A stretch of DNA of 64,000 nucleotides from Lumbricus rubellus. Taxonomy: Eukaryota > Annelida > Clitellata > Crassiclitellata > Lumbricidae. The notes under the pieces were generated by a model. That model saw only the letters and a list, made by a program, of their open reading frames with translations, ran no database searches and was not told the DNA's origin. Below are positions 11,029 through 22,300 of this stretch, piece by piece; position 1 is the first letter of the stretch, and the number at the start of each line of letters is the position of its first letter. Location of the stretch: assembly GCA_945859605.1 (NCBI GenBank), contig OX243817.1, positions 26,468,843 to 26,532,842 of the forward strand, in the 5' to 3' direction. The position numbers and the translations under genes were made by a program.

Positions 11029-11516
11029 GGGGCCGTCCATAAAGTACGTCACGCTATTTTTGACCATTTTTAACCCCCCTCCCCCTGTCACAAACTGTCA
11101 CAAATCTCGGCCCCCCCCAAAGTATGTCACACTTTCGAAAATAATTTTTTTTATTAACACCTCATTCAAATTTAATCTAAAACACACATAAAACAAGGCT
11201 TCACAACAGCATTACTACTGTCTCTGCATTACTAGCGTTCTTAGCGAGAGGAATCGTGAACAACACATTCAGGAGATAGGCTATGCATTTCATGCTATTT
11301 TGACATAAAACTAATTCAAATATTTCGCAAAATTTGTGAAAATTATTTTTAAAGCTATTAAATTCTACTAAAAAATAAAAAAATTAGAAATAAAATTGTT
11401 AAAAAATATAAATGTGTGACATCACACATGGCCTGACCCCTCCCTCTGTCACAAACTGTCACACTTTCTTACACCCCCCCCCCCCATGGAGCGTGACGTA
11501 CTTTATGGACGGCCCC
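11029..11516. mobile_element. MITE with GGGGCCGTCCATAAAGTACG ends
   Basis: Perfect terminal inverted repeats GGGGCCGTCCATAAAGTACG, extending GTCACGC, bound a 488-bp non-coding element. TAA occurs at both flanks (11026-11028 and 11517-11519), compatible with the TWA target of PIF/Harbinger elements. The interior has repeated CTGTCACAAACTGTCACA. Related copies lie at 53638-54121 and 31430-31575. Confidence 0.82.
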
Positions 11517-11664
11517 TAAAGACAATGGAAATGAAAAATTGCACAGATAAACAAAAACAACAGATTTCAAATAACATTAACTAATGACTCAATAGCTTAA
11601 TAAACTGCATCCGAAGTATAACAAAACGAAGGCCGTGCACCAGAGTCACTGAAATAAAATACAC

Positions 11665-11670
11665 TTTAAT
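11665..11670 (-). terminator. Candidate poly(A) signal of the TRIM gene
   Basis: ATTAAA on the minus strand lies about 125 bp past the TRIM stop codon. It is the nearest poly(A)-like hexamer seen; no transcript evidence is available. Confidence 0.35.
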
Positions 11671-11793
11671 ATATAAAAAGTATTCATGCGCAAACTCAGT
11701 TAATTCTGCATTAGGCCCTATACAGAAATCAATAAATGGCCACTTACTTGCAAAGTAAAAAGATTGAAGAATCAATGAGAATATAAACAGAAA

Positions 11794-14700
11794 TTAAACC
11801 GAGAAATTGTAAACAGAGATCCTCCGCCGATCTTCACATAAAAATAGTTGTCTTCTGTCACTATCAACATACATGCACCTTGGCCTTTGAAAACGTGCAG
11901 ATGGAGTTAGGCAACTCTGTAGTTCTAAATCGGAGTTCAAGACCACAATCCTGCTATTATCACGATCCGCAACTAGAATGTTCCCAAACTTGTCTACTGT
12001 CAAGTAGACCGGTTTTTTAAGCACTCTTGGATTAGAAATTTGTGGCACCTCTTTCACTTCAGACGCTTTCTCTCCAAACGACTTTACAATTTGTCCACTT
12101 TCGGACAATAAAAGCACTCTGTGCAAATGATCTTTGGAACAACCGTGGCTGACCACAAAGTTACCACTGTCCAGTTTTATTGCATGCCATGGGAATTCAA
12201 TACCCAAATTCGATGGCAGCCTTATATCACGGACCAGTTCTCCATTTCCGATGTACTCCAGTAATGAATTGCAACCAGAAATTACAATAATATTGCCTCC
12301 TCCGGTAATTGACAAATTCGGAACACGAGAGCCACCATAAATTCTCCACTCCTTACCCTCTGATCCATTCACATCTGCTCTCTGTATTATTGGATCATAT
12401 ACTACAAAACCATGAACACATGTATACAGATATTTATCTCTTGTGCTGGACGCCATGCAACAGATGCCAGAAACGCCCACATTACATTCAGTTAGCCGCC
12501 TAAAGTCCCATCGACGTTTAAATTTCAATGTTTTAGTGTCATAAACTTCTACAACAGAACGACCAAGACGTTTAATGAAACATCCCAGGAACAGTTCATC
12601 ATCCAAGACGGTCAAGCAAGAAATGTTCCCTTCTTCCTGTGATCGGTAACCACCTTGTTTTATCTTCACCAGATATGGAGATCGTTTGTGATCAATAGAG
12701 ATTCCGTGTGGAGGTACGTCTAAATAAATACGATCACCAAGTGCTACACATGAATGCACAAAATAGGCTAATCATGCATGTATGTGTAATAAATTATGCA
12801 TACGTATAATGTATTAGGCAGAGAAGTTGAACATGATACTTGTATAATGATACAACTTGAGAATCTTGAGAAGTTGAACATGATACTTGTATAATGATAC
12901 AACTTGAGAATCTATCTGTCAAGTTTCATCCTGTAAGTTTTTAGGTGTTTATATTGACCAACATTTGACATGGATGGACCACATTAACCATATATCCAGA
13001 AAAATTGCTAAAAACATTAGTATATTGTCTCTTGTAAGACATTGCTTACCCAGAACTTCTTTAATTGGTCTGTACTATGCCCTAATTTTCCCTTACTTAT
13101 CATATTGCATTATAGCATGGGGCTCTAACTATCACTGTCGCTTGAATGCATTGGAAATCCTTCAGAAACGTGCTATCCGTGTGATATTTGGTCTGCTCTG
13201 GAGTTCAAGCACAAAACCTACATTTCTTAAGCACAAAATTCTACAGCTATGTGATATTACTAAATTGCAAATAGGACTGTTTATGTTCAGGTATCATCAT
13301 CGTATGTTGCCTCCCAACTTTGATGGATTCTTTTCCCTTGGCTCTGATATCCATGACCATGACACTAGGTTATCTAATAGTTATCGATGTGCCAGTGCAA
13401 GACTCAATCTTAAGCAATTCTGTATTAAATGCACTGGCCCACCGGTATGGAATTCTCTTCCTGTGGATATAAAAACTGCTGTATCCATCAAACATTTTAA
13501 AAATAAACTAAAGTACTTTTTATATAATTATGTGTAGGTTATAATGGGGATTTTAAAAATAAGTTTATGGGAATGCCTCCTCCCCGTCTGAGTGAGATAT
13601 ATGCTTGAGCCTATGATGTTCTCAGGCTTTGCATTTACATTAATTAATAGTGTATGGCCTTATGTTATTCTGCTATTTTTGTGTACCGCCACATATTCAA
13701 CTTAACCTTATTTTTAATGTGTTATTGGTGTCTCCTTATCTTGATGGAATTCTGATTCTCCACATTTACTTATGCAAGATTTAAGTTTGTAAATGAGCCA
13801 GCCGAGTCTAAGCGGGTCTTTTAGACCTTTGTCGGCTGACTCATTGACCTGCACTAATATTAAATTTATAACAATTATTTCCTTGTTGAAGTTTTGTTGT
13901 TGTTAATGTCTGTTTCTGTTATGTGATTATTGATGTGACATGCAAGTCAATAAATGAACAAAATGAACAAAAAAAAATAATGTTAATTGAATTCAATTCA
14001 CAAACTCAGAATAAGGTGTTATATGTGCCATGTTTGCAAGATTATTTCTAGCGAATGTATTGGTTTTTATTTGCCGAGATTACTATAACTTGCGCACGAG
14101 AATCACCAAGTCAAAAATGCTGAAGTTGCATGCAGAGATATCGGAATTCTTTGACAACAGCCATAAGTAATACTTCCATATAAGTAAGTACATGTGACCT
14201 CTGTGCTTAAATATTTGCATCAATTGGCTTTAGGGTCGTTAAAATTAAAATCAGTATTTTTGGCAAACCGATTAAATTGGTTGTAGAAATCCGATTTAAA
14301 TCGATTGTTTTATTAAATTTGATGTGTGTTTCTTGTAACGACGCACTGTCCTATCTTCGTCCTGTCAAGTATGGTGTTCCGGAGGTGTTTAAGCTGGTCA
14401 ATAGTTGTCAGCAGTTAAGTCTGGTAGTTACAACTTTAGTTACGAGTCAATCTGTATGCCTTTATTACATTTATCTATGTGAATTGCACAGACAATGAAC
14501 CTGGTTTAACTTCTGATCTGTCCGTATTTGCCTCAAGTAATTGGGGTCCCTCTCTTAGCAGGATTAATATCCCTTCTGGAATCCTTTGCTACCTATGTGC
14601 CAATTTGTTTTCTTACAATACTGCATTTTGCTGTGCCTATTCCGTTGTGGTTTTTTGGCAAAAGTTTTCAATAAAAAAATTGATTGACAAATTGGCCTAA

Positions 14701-17203
14701 TGGAAAAAACGCTACAGCTCTATAAGCCATTAGACACACCGTATCCTAATCTAGGCCCAATTTAAAGGCCTTTTCTACTCACCTTTACATGATGGCTGTA
14801 CCGGTACAGCCTGTGTCATCTGCAATTTCGAGATGGATTTCAGAGGTCCGATCATGCCAAGTTCCACCATGAATTCATCAATTCGTTTTTCAAGACCTTC
14901 CTTCTCCATTTCTAATCTATCTATTCGACATTGTGCGTTATCCAGTGTTTGTTTCAAGCGGTTGATTTTTGCTAGAATGCCACAATTACGAGAGTTGGCC
15001 ATTCCATAATTCTCTTCCATTTCTATGTCTCCATCATGCAAGATTTTCTCATAGGCAATTTTCGTTTCACCTTCACCATGTACATCCGTCTGACATGCTA
15101 TGTTGAATGACAAGACCATCATAAGATACCAGCAATTGATTAAGTCTTTAATTTTAAATGAAGCGACACCACCCAAGCTGTTCTCAATTTCACAAACTGT
15201 TGAACACTGTTTTCCCCGCTTGATCTCGGCCGGGAGCGCCTCTGAGTAGGTACCTGTATGTTTGCTCATGTATTGTATACGCAAGTATATGTATGCATAG
15301 GCGGCGCATATCTATTTAAGATTATAAGTACACACATTATATGAACATGCATGCATGTATGTTTATGTATTCAGATAAGTTTGTTAATGGACGTATAAAA
15401 TCACTTAGGATAATCAATTGCCCCATGTGTGCAACACAATAAAATTATGATCTCTCTGTATGGGACATAAGAATGAGTACGCCTAACATGCTACTTGATT
15501 CAGCATTAAACCTATGAAAATCCAATTCAGTTCTGAGCTCATACCAATTACACTGTAAGAATACAGACCCATGTTAGAAACCAAAGATTAGCCCAACTGG
15601 AGTTTCAGGCATATAAAGTGGACCAGGAACTCAGTGTATGGTGCCAAGTTGCCAACTCAGGAAGGGGCTCTTTTACCCTTGGGTCATATACCATGTTCAA
15701 GAGCCCAAGGCCCCAAGCATATACTAGTAGTGTTTACAGTTGAGTTGCTTGGAAATAAATGTATGTATCCAAGTAAGTTTAGCAACAGTTACTGGTGTCA
15801 CAGAGCACAGCAATTTTCAAAATTAACCTGGCCAATCTAGCGTCAAGATAATTATATTTGTACCAACAAAAAGAAGAGTCATGGTACAGGTGACTATGTG
15901 ACCAACTGTGCACTCCAACAAGTGACCAAGAGCTCAAGTAAAGAGATATCAAATCTCATTTCTTAGATTATACCTGGCTTTGTATGTCAATATCATGACA
16001 AGATCATTTAAACATTGCCACATCACTCTTTTGGACAATTCATGGTAATCATAAAATTGTAAAAACAATCAACAAACCTTGAATGGTTCCAATGATGTTG
16101 TAGTTTTGTGTCTTCACAAATTCTTCCAGGTCAGACGTCTGAAAAGACATTTTATGTAAATCAGCCTTTATTTCAATGTCCGATTCATGTATTTTCTTGA
16201 CATCTTCAAATCTTTCTTTTAATTCGTCGATGGTGCAACATATGTCACTGGCTGATCTCTCTGTCAGAACATTGGCACAGAAGACTTTAAACGATTCTAG
16301 GCAAGTCAAATTTCCATTACTGTCTTCAATTTCAGCCTCAACTTCTTTCCTTATCTGTACTTTCAACTGTTCAATATCATGTATAACAAGGTTAGCATGT
16401 TCACTGACAAGCATTATAGTTGCACGAAGCTGTGCACGAACTTCAAGTTTCAAGCTTTCCAAGTGCTTACAATACTCCTCCACCTCATGGGTAAGAACTT
16501 CTTTCTTTTCAAGAACTTCTGACGTGCAAATTTCTAAACCAGAAATTATGCCTTTTATCTCGTTTTTAAAGCCTTCAACTGTGTTTGTGACATCCTGTAG
16601 TCTGTGATTTTGATGGCTGTCAAGGCATGATTTGCAGAGTGGCTCCTTGCAGTCTGAACAATAGAGATCGAGCTCCCTCTTGTGCTTAATACAATTGTTT
16701 GGTGCTACAATCTGTACCTTACATTTTAAATCTGCAATTGCAACAACCTGATGGTTTATGTTCAATGTGTTTTTCAAGTGATATCTGCTGCATCCCCGAC
16801 AGAACTTCTTTTGACAATCAGAGCAATACATATCCGCTAAAGGAACTTCTGATACTGACGCTGACTCGCTCGTGTCTTCCATGCAATCCTCACAACGATC
16901 AGTTCCTTCAGATGAGCTCGCGACCATAGCCATCTCTATTAGCCTTTGCATGAAGAAATTTTTCTGCAAGGCTGCGTATCCCTCCTCTGGGATCGTGAAA
17001 TCCTTTCTACACACTGGACATGACATTTCGTCACCAGGGATTTTACAAGTTCCACCTCCTGAATCTTCCAAGCATTTCAGGCAGAATGTATGAACACACG
17101 GTAGGATCCTTGGATCCTTGTATGTTTCTTTGCACACACAGCATTCTGTTATGTCTTTCAGTTGTTCTCGAACCTCCGATTCACTAGTTGTCACACCAGC
17201 CAT
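11794..17203 (-). CDS. TRIM E3 ligase: RING, two B-boxes, coiled coil, propeller-like C-terminus
   Basis: There are three coding exons: 17203-16078, 15097-14783 and 12743-11794. All junctions are GT-AG and phase 1, giving 796 residues. Exon 1 encodes a RING (CCVCKET...PCVHTFCLKC...CPVC, residues about 21-65), a B-box1-like CEDCMED...CSDCQKKFCRGC (about 103-155), a B-box2 (CIKHKRELDLYCSDCKEPLC...H, about 170-205) and a long coiled coil. Exon 2 adds a second heptad-rich segment (INRLKQTLDNAQCRIDRLEM). Exon 3 is about 315 residues of repeated beta strands resembling NHL blades (KPVYLTVDKFGNILVADRDN; RPRCMYVDSDRRQLFLCEDR). TRIM proteins of this build (TRIM2/3/45/56/71-like) are cytoplasmic ubiquitin ligases with a propeller that binds RNA or protein. 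Such genes are greatly expanded in several marine invertebrates; I cannot assign an orthologue. Intron 2 carries a LINE. Confidence 0.9.
12821..12913. repeat. 47-bp tandem duplication in TRIM intron 2
   Basis: Two near-identical copies of GAGAAGTTGAACATGATACT and following bases start at 12821 and 12868, directly before the LINE fragment. Confidence 0.9.
12936..13537 (+). pseudogene. LINE reverse-transcriptase C-terminal fragment (second lineage)
   Basis: The open frame reads in from 12936, through LGVYIDQHLTWMDHIN, to the stop at 13537; an internal Met begins at 12965. Conserved non-LTR thumb-region pieces are visible: LGVYIDxxLTW, SLIGLYYALIFPYLSYCIIAWG, LEILQKRAIRVIFG, KLQIGLFMFRYHH and GPPVWNSLP. 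The palm with the FADD motif is absent, so the copy is non-functional. The pattern resembles Jockey-superfamily/CR1-related elements, but I do not assign a clade. Confidence 0.82.
12936..13977 (+). mobile_element. 5'-truncated LINE in TRIM intron 2
   Basis: It contains the end of a second, different reverse transcriptase (VYIDQHLTW, FPYLSYCIIAWGS, LQKRAIRVIFG, GPPVWNSLPVDIK), with a stop at 13535-13537. A 3' UTR follows with a hairpin-like AGCCGAGTCTAAGCGGGTC/TTTGTCGGCTGACTC and a terminal AATGAACAAAATGAACAAAA tail near 13977. It runs opposite to the TRIM gene. It is a distinct lineage from the 4085-4959 element. Confidence 0.85.
13978..14782. other. Rest of TRIM intron 2, probable LINE 3' debris
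   Basis: No exon is seen. A stretch ending in GTTTTCAATAAAAAAATTGA (about 14670) looks like a retroelement 3' end with its own poly(A) signal, but no coding motif supports it. Confidence 0.3.
15098..16077. other. TRIM intron 1
   Basis: The donor is G|GTTTGT at 16077 and the acceptor ACATAG| ends at 15098. It contains a short SINE tail fragment near 15222-15256 and nothing else recognised. Confidence 0.7.
15222..15256 (+). repeat. SINE/LINE 3'-tail fragment
   Basis: ATCTCGGCCGGGAGCGCCTC followed by TGAGTAGGTACC matches the shared 3' tail of the local SINE and LINE. Confidence 0.5.
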
Positions 17204-17619
17204 TACTTTATCTTGACACCTTCAACCTTCAGTAAAACCTGTCAACAACAGAACACGGAGACTGAATTGGGATAATCAATCACATATCCACAATCATTCC
17301 ACAAGCAATGATGGTCCCGCTAGCCAGGGCCACCTAAGTTAACACTAACCCTAATCCTAAAATCGACCCTCATGAGTGACACCCGCGGTTCCCGATACCA
17401 TGGTCATGCCGGACGGGTAAAATCAGGCGGCGCTATGAGTACATAGAATGAATGAACAGTGGGAACCAAAGATTTTAACAGCTAAAATCTTTGGTGGGAA
17501 CGCGACTTGTGCGAGCAAATGCCGATCTCGCGCTTTCCCATCCACTTAATTTAAACGCTGCTTTCAAGCGGTATGAACAGGAACTTTACAATATTATATC
17601 AACAATCGCCAAATGCACA
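17204..17619. promoter_or_regulatory. Left part of the TRIM/ZC3H3 divergent intergenic region
   Basis: TRIM starts leftward at 17203 and ZC3H3 coding starts rightward at 19357, so promoters of both should lie in this 2.1-kb interval. I see no clear TATA box or CpG-rich core. CTAACCCTAATCCTAA at 17345-17360 is a dispersed repeat piece also found in the 19579-20244 element. Confidence 0.3.
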
Positions 17620-18198
17620 GGTAAACGTGGGCACGGGTATAGAAGTATACATGTGTTCAGAACGTCAAATTTGTCTTACTTACCTATGCATATGAACGTA
17701 GGTATTCAAACGCGCCTATTCCCAATGTTCTAGAACGATCCTGTGATTTTATATAATTTTTCGAAAATGTACAGAAATACATGGGAAATTTGTGTTTAAA
17801 TTCAAATTTCACTGCAATAAACGTTCGATCATGCTGTGTACACACATTCCAGTGACGTCACAACCCCCCCGATATTATTTTAAGAATTTTTGGAGCGCAA
17901 TCAACACTTTTTAATTTGGGTAGAAATTAGTGACTGCGCTATAAAAATTCTTAAAATATCGTGATCGCTCGTGACGTCATTGGAATGTGTGTGTTTATAT
18001 GGCGAGACCGAAGTTAAACACAAATTTCCCATGTATTTCTGTACATTTTCGAAAAATTCTAAAAAATCACAGGTTCATTCTAGAACATTGGGAATAGGCG
18101 CGTTTGAATACCTACGTTCTTATGCATAGGTAAGTAAGACAAATTTGACGTTGTGAACACATGTATACTTCTATACCCGTGCCGTAAACGTGTTTACC
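17620..18198. mobile_element. Fold-back element with long inverted arms
   Basis: Arms of about 255 bp are inverted copies: GGTAAACGTGGGCACGGGTA at the left, complement of TACCCGTGCCGTAAACGTGT at the right, running in through CCTACGTTC, CATTGGGAATAGGCGCG and ACATGGGAAATTTGTGT. A short AT-rich centre separates them. I could not find a clear target duplication, so the superfamily is open. It sits between the divergent TRIM and ZC3H3 genes. Confidence 0.8.
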
Positions 18199-19356
18199 AT
18201 TTTGAAATAAAATTATATAAAAAGGAGACTTAATTAGCAGAACACAAAATAAATATTTAATCGCACATTCTGCTTTAGAAAACGGTCCCGGGCAAATCAC
18301 GTGGTTTCTTCGTCAATAATTATTATATTGTAATCATCGACGTATATTGTAATCGTAATCGTAATCTCGAGACTTCTACTGTACTACAGCGCCAACAAAC
18401 GCGAAATCGCGGGAACCAGCTTATCACTGGCGGCGTCTGGCGCTTAATCAAAACAAAATCGATAGGCACCGGGTCAAGTCCGGAGAGTCAGACGTTGATC
18501 GAAAGTAGGCTATAATTGCAAATTTGCAATCTCAAGATAATTATTTTCAGCGCCTAAAGCATATAACATAATCTTTTATTCAGCACATAATATTTATAGG
18601 CCTAACAGAGAAGAAGTGGATCCAGAGGACCAATCCGGCCATGCCCCTCCACATTTAAAAATAGCATGGGACGTAGGAATAAGCCACGTGGCCCCCAATT
18701 TGGTTTCAAGAGCCTTTAGGCCTAAATGAATGCAGCGGGACAAGGCGATAGAGAAAGTAACAATACGATTAGAGAGGTTATAGTATAAATTATTGTATAT
18801 TCCGAAATTAAGAAGCTTCCATCAATTCAATCGTTAATACTAAAATTTTAATTGAGCATGCACAACATGCGGCCTAGCAATTCAGAGGCGTATGTATCAC
18901 CTTCAGCGCTCATTTAGCACCTTCAGCGCTCCACGGGTCGGTCAATTAAGATGATAATTTTCGTAGAAAAGTACACACGCTTACTTATCGTAGTGTGAAC
19001 TTAATTTGCGAACGCGTCAAATATCTATATTTAGCCATTTTAATTATAGATATAGATGTGTTGGTGGCTTACGGCCATTTTGATTGCGACTTCACGTCTG
19101 CATGCAGAGGGATAGCCTACGTCATACTCTCTCTAGTTATACATATAATACATTTCAATGGAATCAAGGTATTCTAAATATAGTTTGGATTGCATCAAAC
19201 AACAATGTACACCCAACGTGTACACCTTGCTTGTTTATTCTCTAAATTTGGTATAATTATGTGTCTCGTATAACGGAAATGACGTAGCAGACAGATTGTT
19301 TCGTTAGAAGAAATTATTTTTGTTTTTTCATAGTGTTTAAAACATTAAAACAAAGA
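18199..19356. promoter_or_regulatory. Presumed ZC3H3 upstream region
   Basis: Intergenic sequence up to the ZC3H3 start, containing interspersed repeat copy B. TTTTTTCATAG at 19322-19332 could be a splice acceptor placing a 5' UTR exon further upstream. No core promoter is identifiable by eye. Confidence 0.3.
18612..18790. repeat. Interspersed repeat copy B (empty site)
   Basis: This copy matches the two halves flanking the hAT insertion at 10539-10882 but reads continuously, with CCTTTAGGCCTAAATGAATG at the insertion point. It therefore preserves the pre-insertion state. Confidence 0.7.
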
Positions 19357-22300
19357 ATGGACGACGAAAAGGAAGAATGTCGTCGTCTTGAGAAAGAAAT
19401 CGAGGTTTTGGAGAGTAAGTTCTATTGTGTTAGTTTACAATGTCGGCCGTTTTTATATTTCAAATGTCGGCCACAATGTCATGTTTCTTTCGAAAAGCGT
19501 AATTGTACATATTACACCATGTCTTCTTCTAAGTTTAGTTTTCGTGTGTAAAAAGGAGATAAAATAAGTTTTTAGGTCGTGGATCCGCTCACGCCCGTCA
19601 CGTGAACCGTCTGGAAGAGGCGAAGACCGCAGGGGGGGAGAAGGTAGTTGATGTTAGCAGTTGATGGTCAAGCTATTAGGCTAGGTTGGCCAACAACAGA
19701 CTGCTAAACAACCAACGCAAAAATCTTAAGAATCTAATGACGACACTAACCCTAACACTAACCCCAACCGACCCTCACGACGCAAAAATCTTAAGAATCT
19801 AATGACGACACTAACCCTAACCGACCCTCACGACGCGAAACCTTATACCCTATACGCGAACGACACCTAGGTCTTCTATGTTATAACCATGCTTAAATTT
19901 AACGATAAAGAGCGCATAATTACCTGTGCAAAATGTTCCTCCATACGTAGGGTCATTTGTAAGACATTTTAAACGTTTTACATTGCAATTCGTCTAAAAT
20001 CGTAAGACCCTGCGACACGCAGCACGTGCTGCTGACAGTAGGGTTTACAAAGGATGGGCATTGGGCATAAATTGTACTCGACAACCTCCTCCCCTACGGT
20101 ATTCGACTCTTCCACATTGTTTTCCGCTAACCTGATTGGCCGACGGGTGTTAGCCCACCGTCCGTAGCCAGTGCGACCAATAATGTTACGGGCGTGATTG
20201 TAGCACATGGTTTCCGCTAACGCTCGGGGCGTGAGCGGATCCACTACGAAGTTTTTAACGTGTTATTTTGGTAAAAGTTTTGTCGCCGAGTGATAATACA
20301 ATAACGGGCGTCATTAGATACTATCCAAAATACTGCATGTGCTTCGGTCCCCGATACTGCAATTTCGCTTGATGCAGAAAATTTTCCCGTCAAAGAAAAA
20401 TGTAATCAATGCAACCTCTATTGAAGCAAAGACTTAGTTTCATCAATCTAGCTTCTATTTATGCAAACCTGATATTATGGGGAAAACTAACAAATCATTT
20501 TACTATGGGAGTGTGCACTTGTGTTCATTTATGTTGCTGCGATAATTTGTACACTATTTTCCAAACTCTTTCATCATTTAAGTGTAATATATTCTAGTTG
20601 AGAACTCATTGTTTTGTCATTGCATTACAATTTACAACAGTGGACCATGATACTTCTTTCCAACTCAACTTCACTTGCATCGTTTAGTGTCTAGTTATGC
20701 TCATCATGAGTTCTGCAATATGTGTGAAGTTGATTCGGTAAATATAAATTTTCATTTTAGGGCTTATAAAGAATCATGGAAAAAAGGAGCAGAGGACTAT
20801 ATCAGCTAATCATACAAGAAGGTTGGCTATTCCAGTTCCCACGCACGGCGCTTCTCAGGGAAATCGCTATCAATGGACAAAAAAGGATCTTGCAGCTGAA
20901 TGTCCTTCAACAACTATAAATGGCACTTGTGCTGGTAAATTGTCAAATCTTGAAAGAAATCATGTTGTGGGAAAAAGGTCACAAGAACAACAAAGAGTAG
21001 ACATACGCCAGCGAGAATGTGTGCCAAGAAATAGGCAAAAATCAGTGTACAAAGAAGGTGGTGACCAGTTGACTAGAGATACAAATCAAGAAATAAATGT
21101 TACAAATTGTTCAACTGAGCCCATAAGCAATTCATTGGGTTGCTGTGTTCAGCCTAGAGCTGTCGTTACTACCAAGAAGTTGCAATCAGTAAGAAGTGCG
21201 CAGACTACTGTTGATGTGACCTCAAGTGGATCTATTGACGAGAAAGTCATATCAGGTGCTGTAGGTAAATTTCAGCAGTCAGTGTTATCTGCTGATACAA
21301 CTACTGTTACTAGTACATCAAGTATGGAACAATCTAAAACTCAGTTGGTAGCCAAAAGAGTGACAGGAAATGATGTAAGGAATGTAGCAACGGATGAACT
21401 TCAAGAGAATGTGAAACGATCGTCTTGTGTGCCTTCTGTGGTCAATGAGAAATGCCTCGTAAACAAAGCTGAAGAAGTTGATTCTGCTGGTGTCTTTATA
21501 GTCGAACCATCCAATAACATGAATCGTCTATGTGCTATTAATAAATACAAGCTTATCCGTCCAGTTGATGAAAAAAATGTGGAACAAGTTGCCACAAGTT
21601 TGCCTCGTGATTCTCAGTTTGCGGGCAGGCAGGTCGTCTCTCATAGGAAGAAACATCCAAAGTCAGCGGTCCCAACGTCTTTCCGTGACAAGGGCCATGA
21701 TTTAATTCATAAGTCAAAATACAAATTTGTCAAATCTTTGCAACACAGTTCTAGCTCCAGCAACAACAATATTCTTTTTCCAGCACCATCTCAATTGTCT
21801 CAGGTCTATGGGTTCCGTGTTGCCAACGAGAAGCAGCAAAGATGCCTGTCTCCCAGAGGTGACAGGCGTACTTCCTCTGCGTCCATTTCTTCATGTCCTA
21901 CTGTCACCGGTGTTTCAGAAGTGTCTCCTGCGAATAGAATGCGTATTCTCTCACGTTACAAACTAGTAAAGACAAGTCATATGAAACACCAGCAAACGAG
22001 CAGGGAAAGTAAAAGGAGACGTTCGAGATCTCGATCTTTTTCCCAGAGTACGAAGAAGAAAGGGTGGACTTCCAAGTATGCTTTGAAAAGGGAACTTGGA
22101 GGCATGTAACTTTAGTTTTCTATCAATCTTTCATACTGATTTTGGATTTTTTGTGTGCAGGAAAAAGTACTTTTAGTTAGTTGTAAATAAATTGATGGAC
22201 ACTCAACACTTGTGATTTTAAACTTTGTGGCTCTTTTGCAACTGTTTATCCCATAGACATCAACTTTTCTTACTGGTCAAGTAAGTGCAAGGAGCATTTA

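Noticed and set aside
17345..19820. CTAACCCTAA tracts as interstitial telomere repeats
   Set aside because: Only one or two irregular units occur, embedded in other dispersed repeats; no tandem (TTAGGG)n array.
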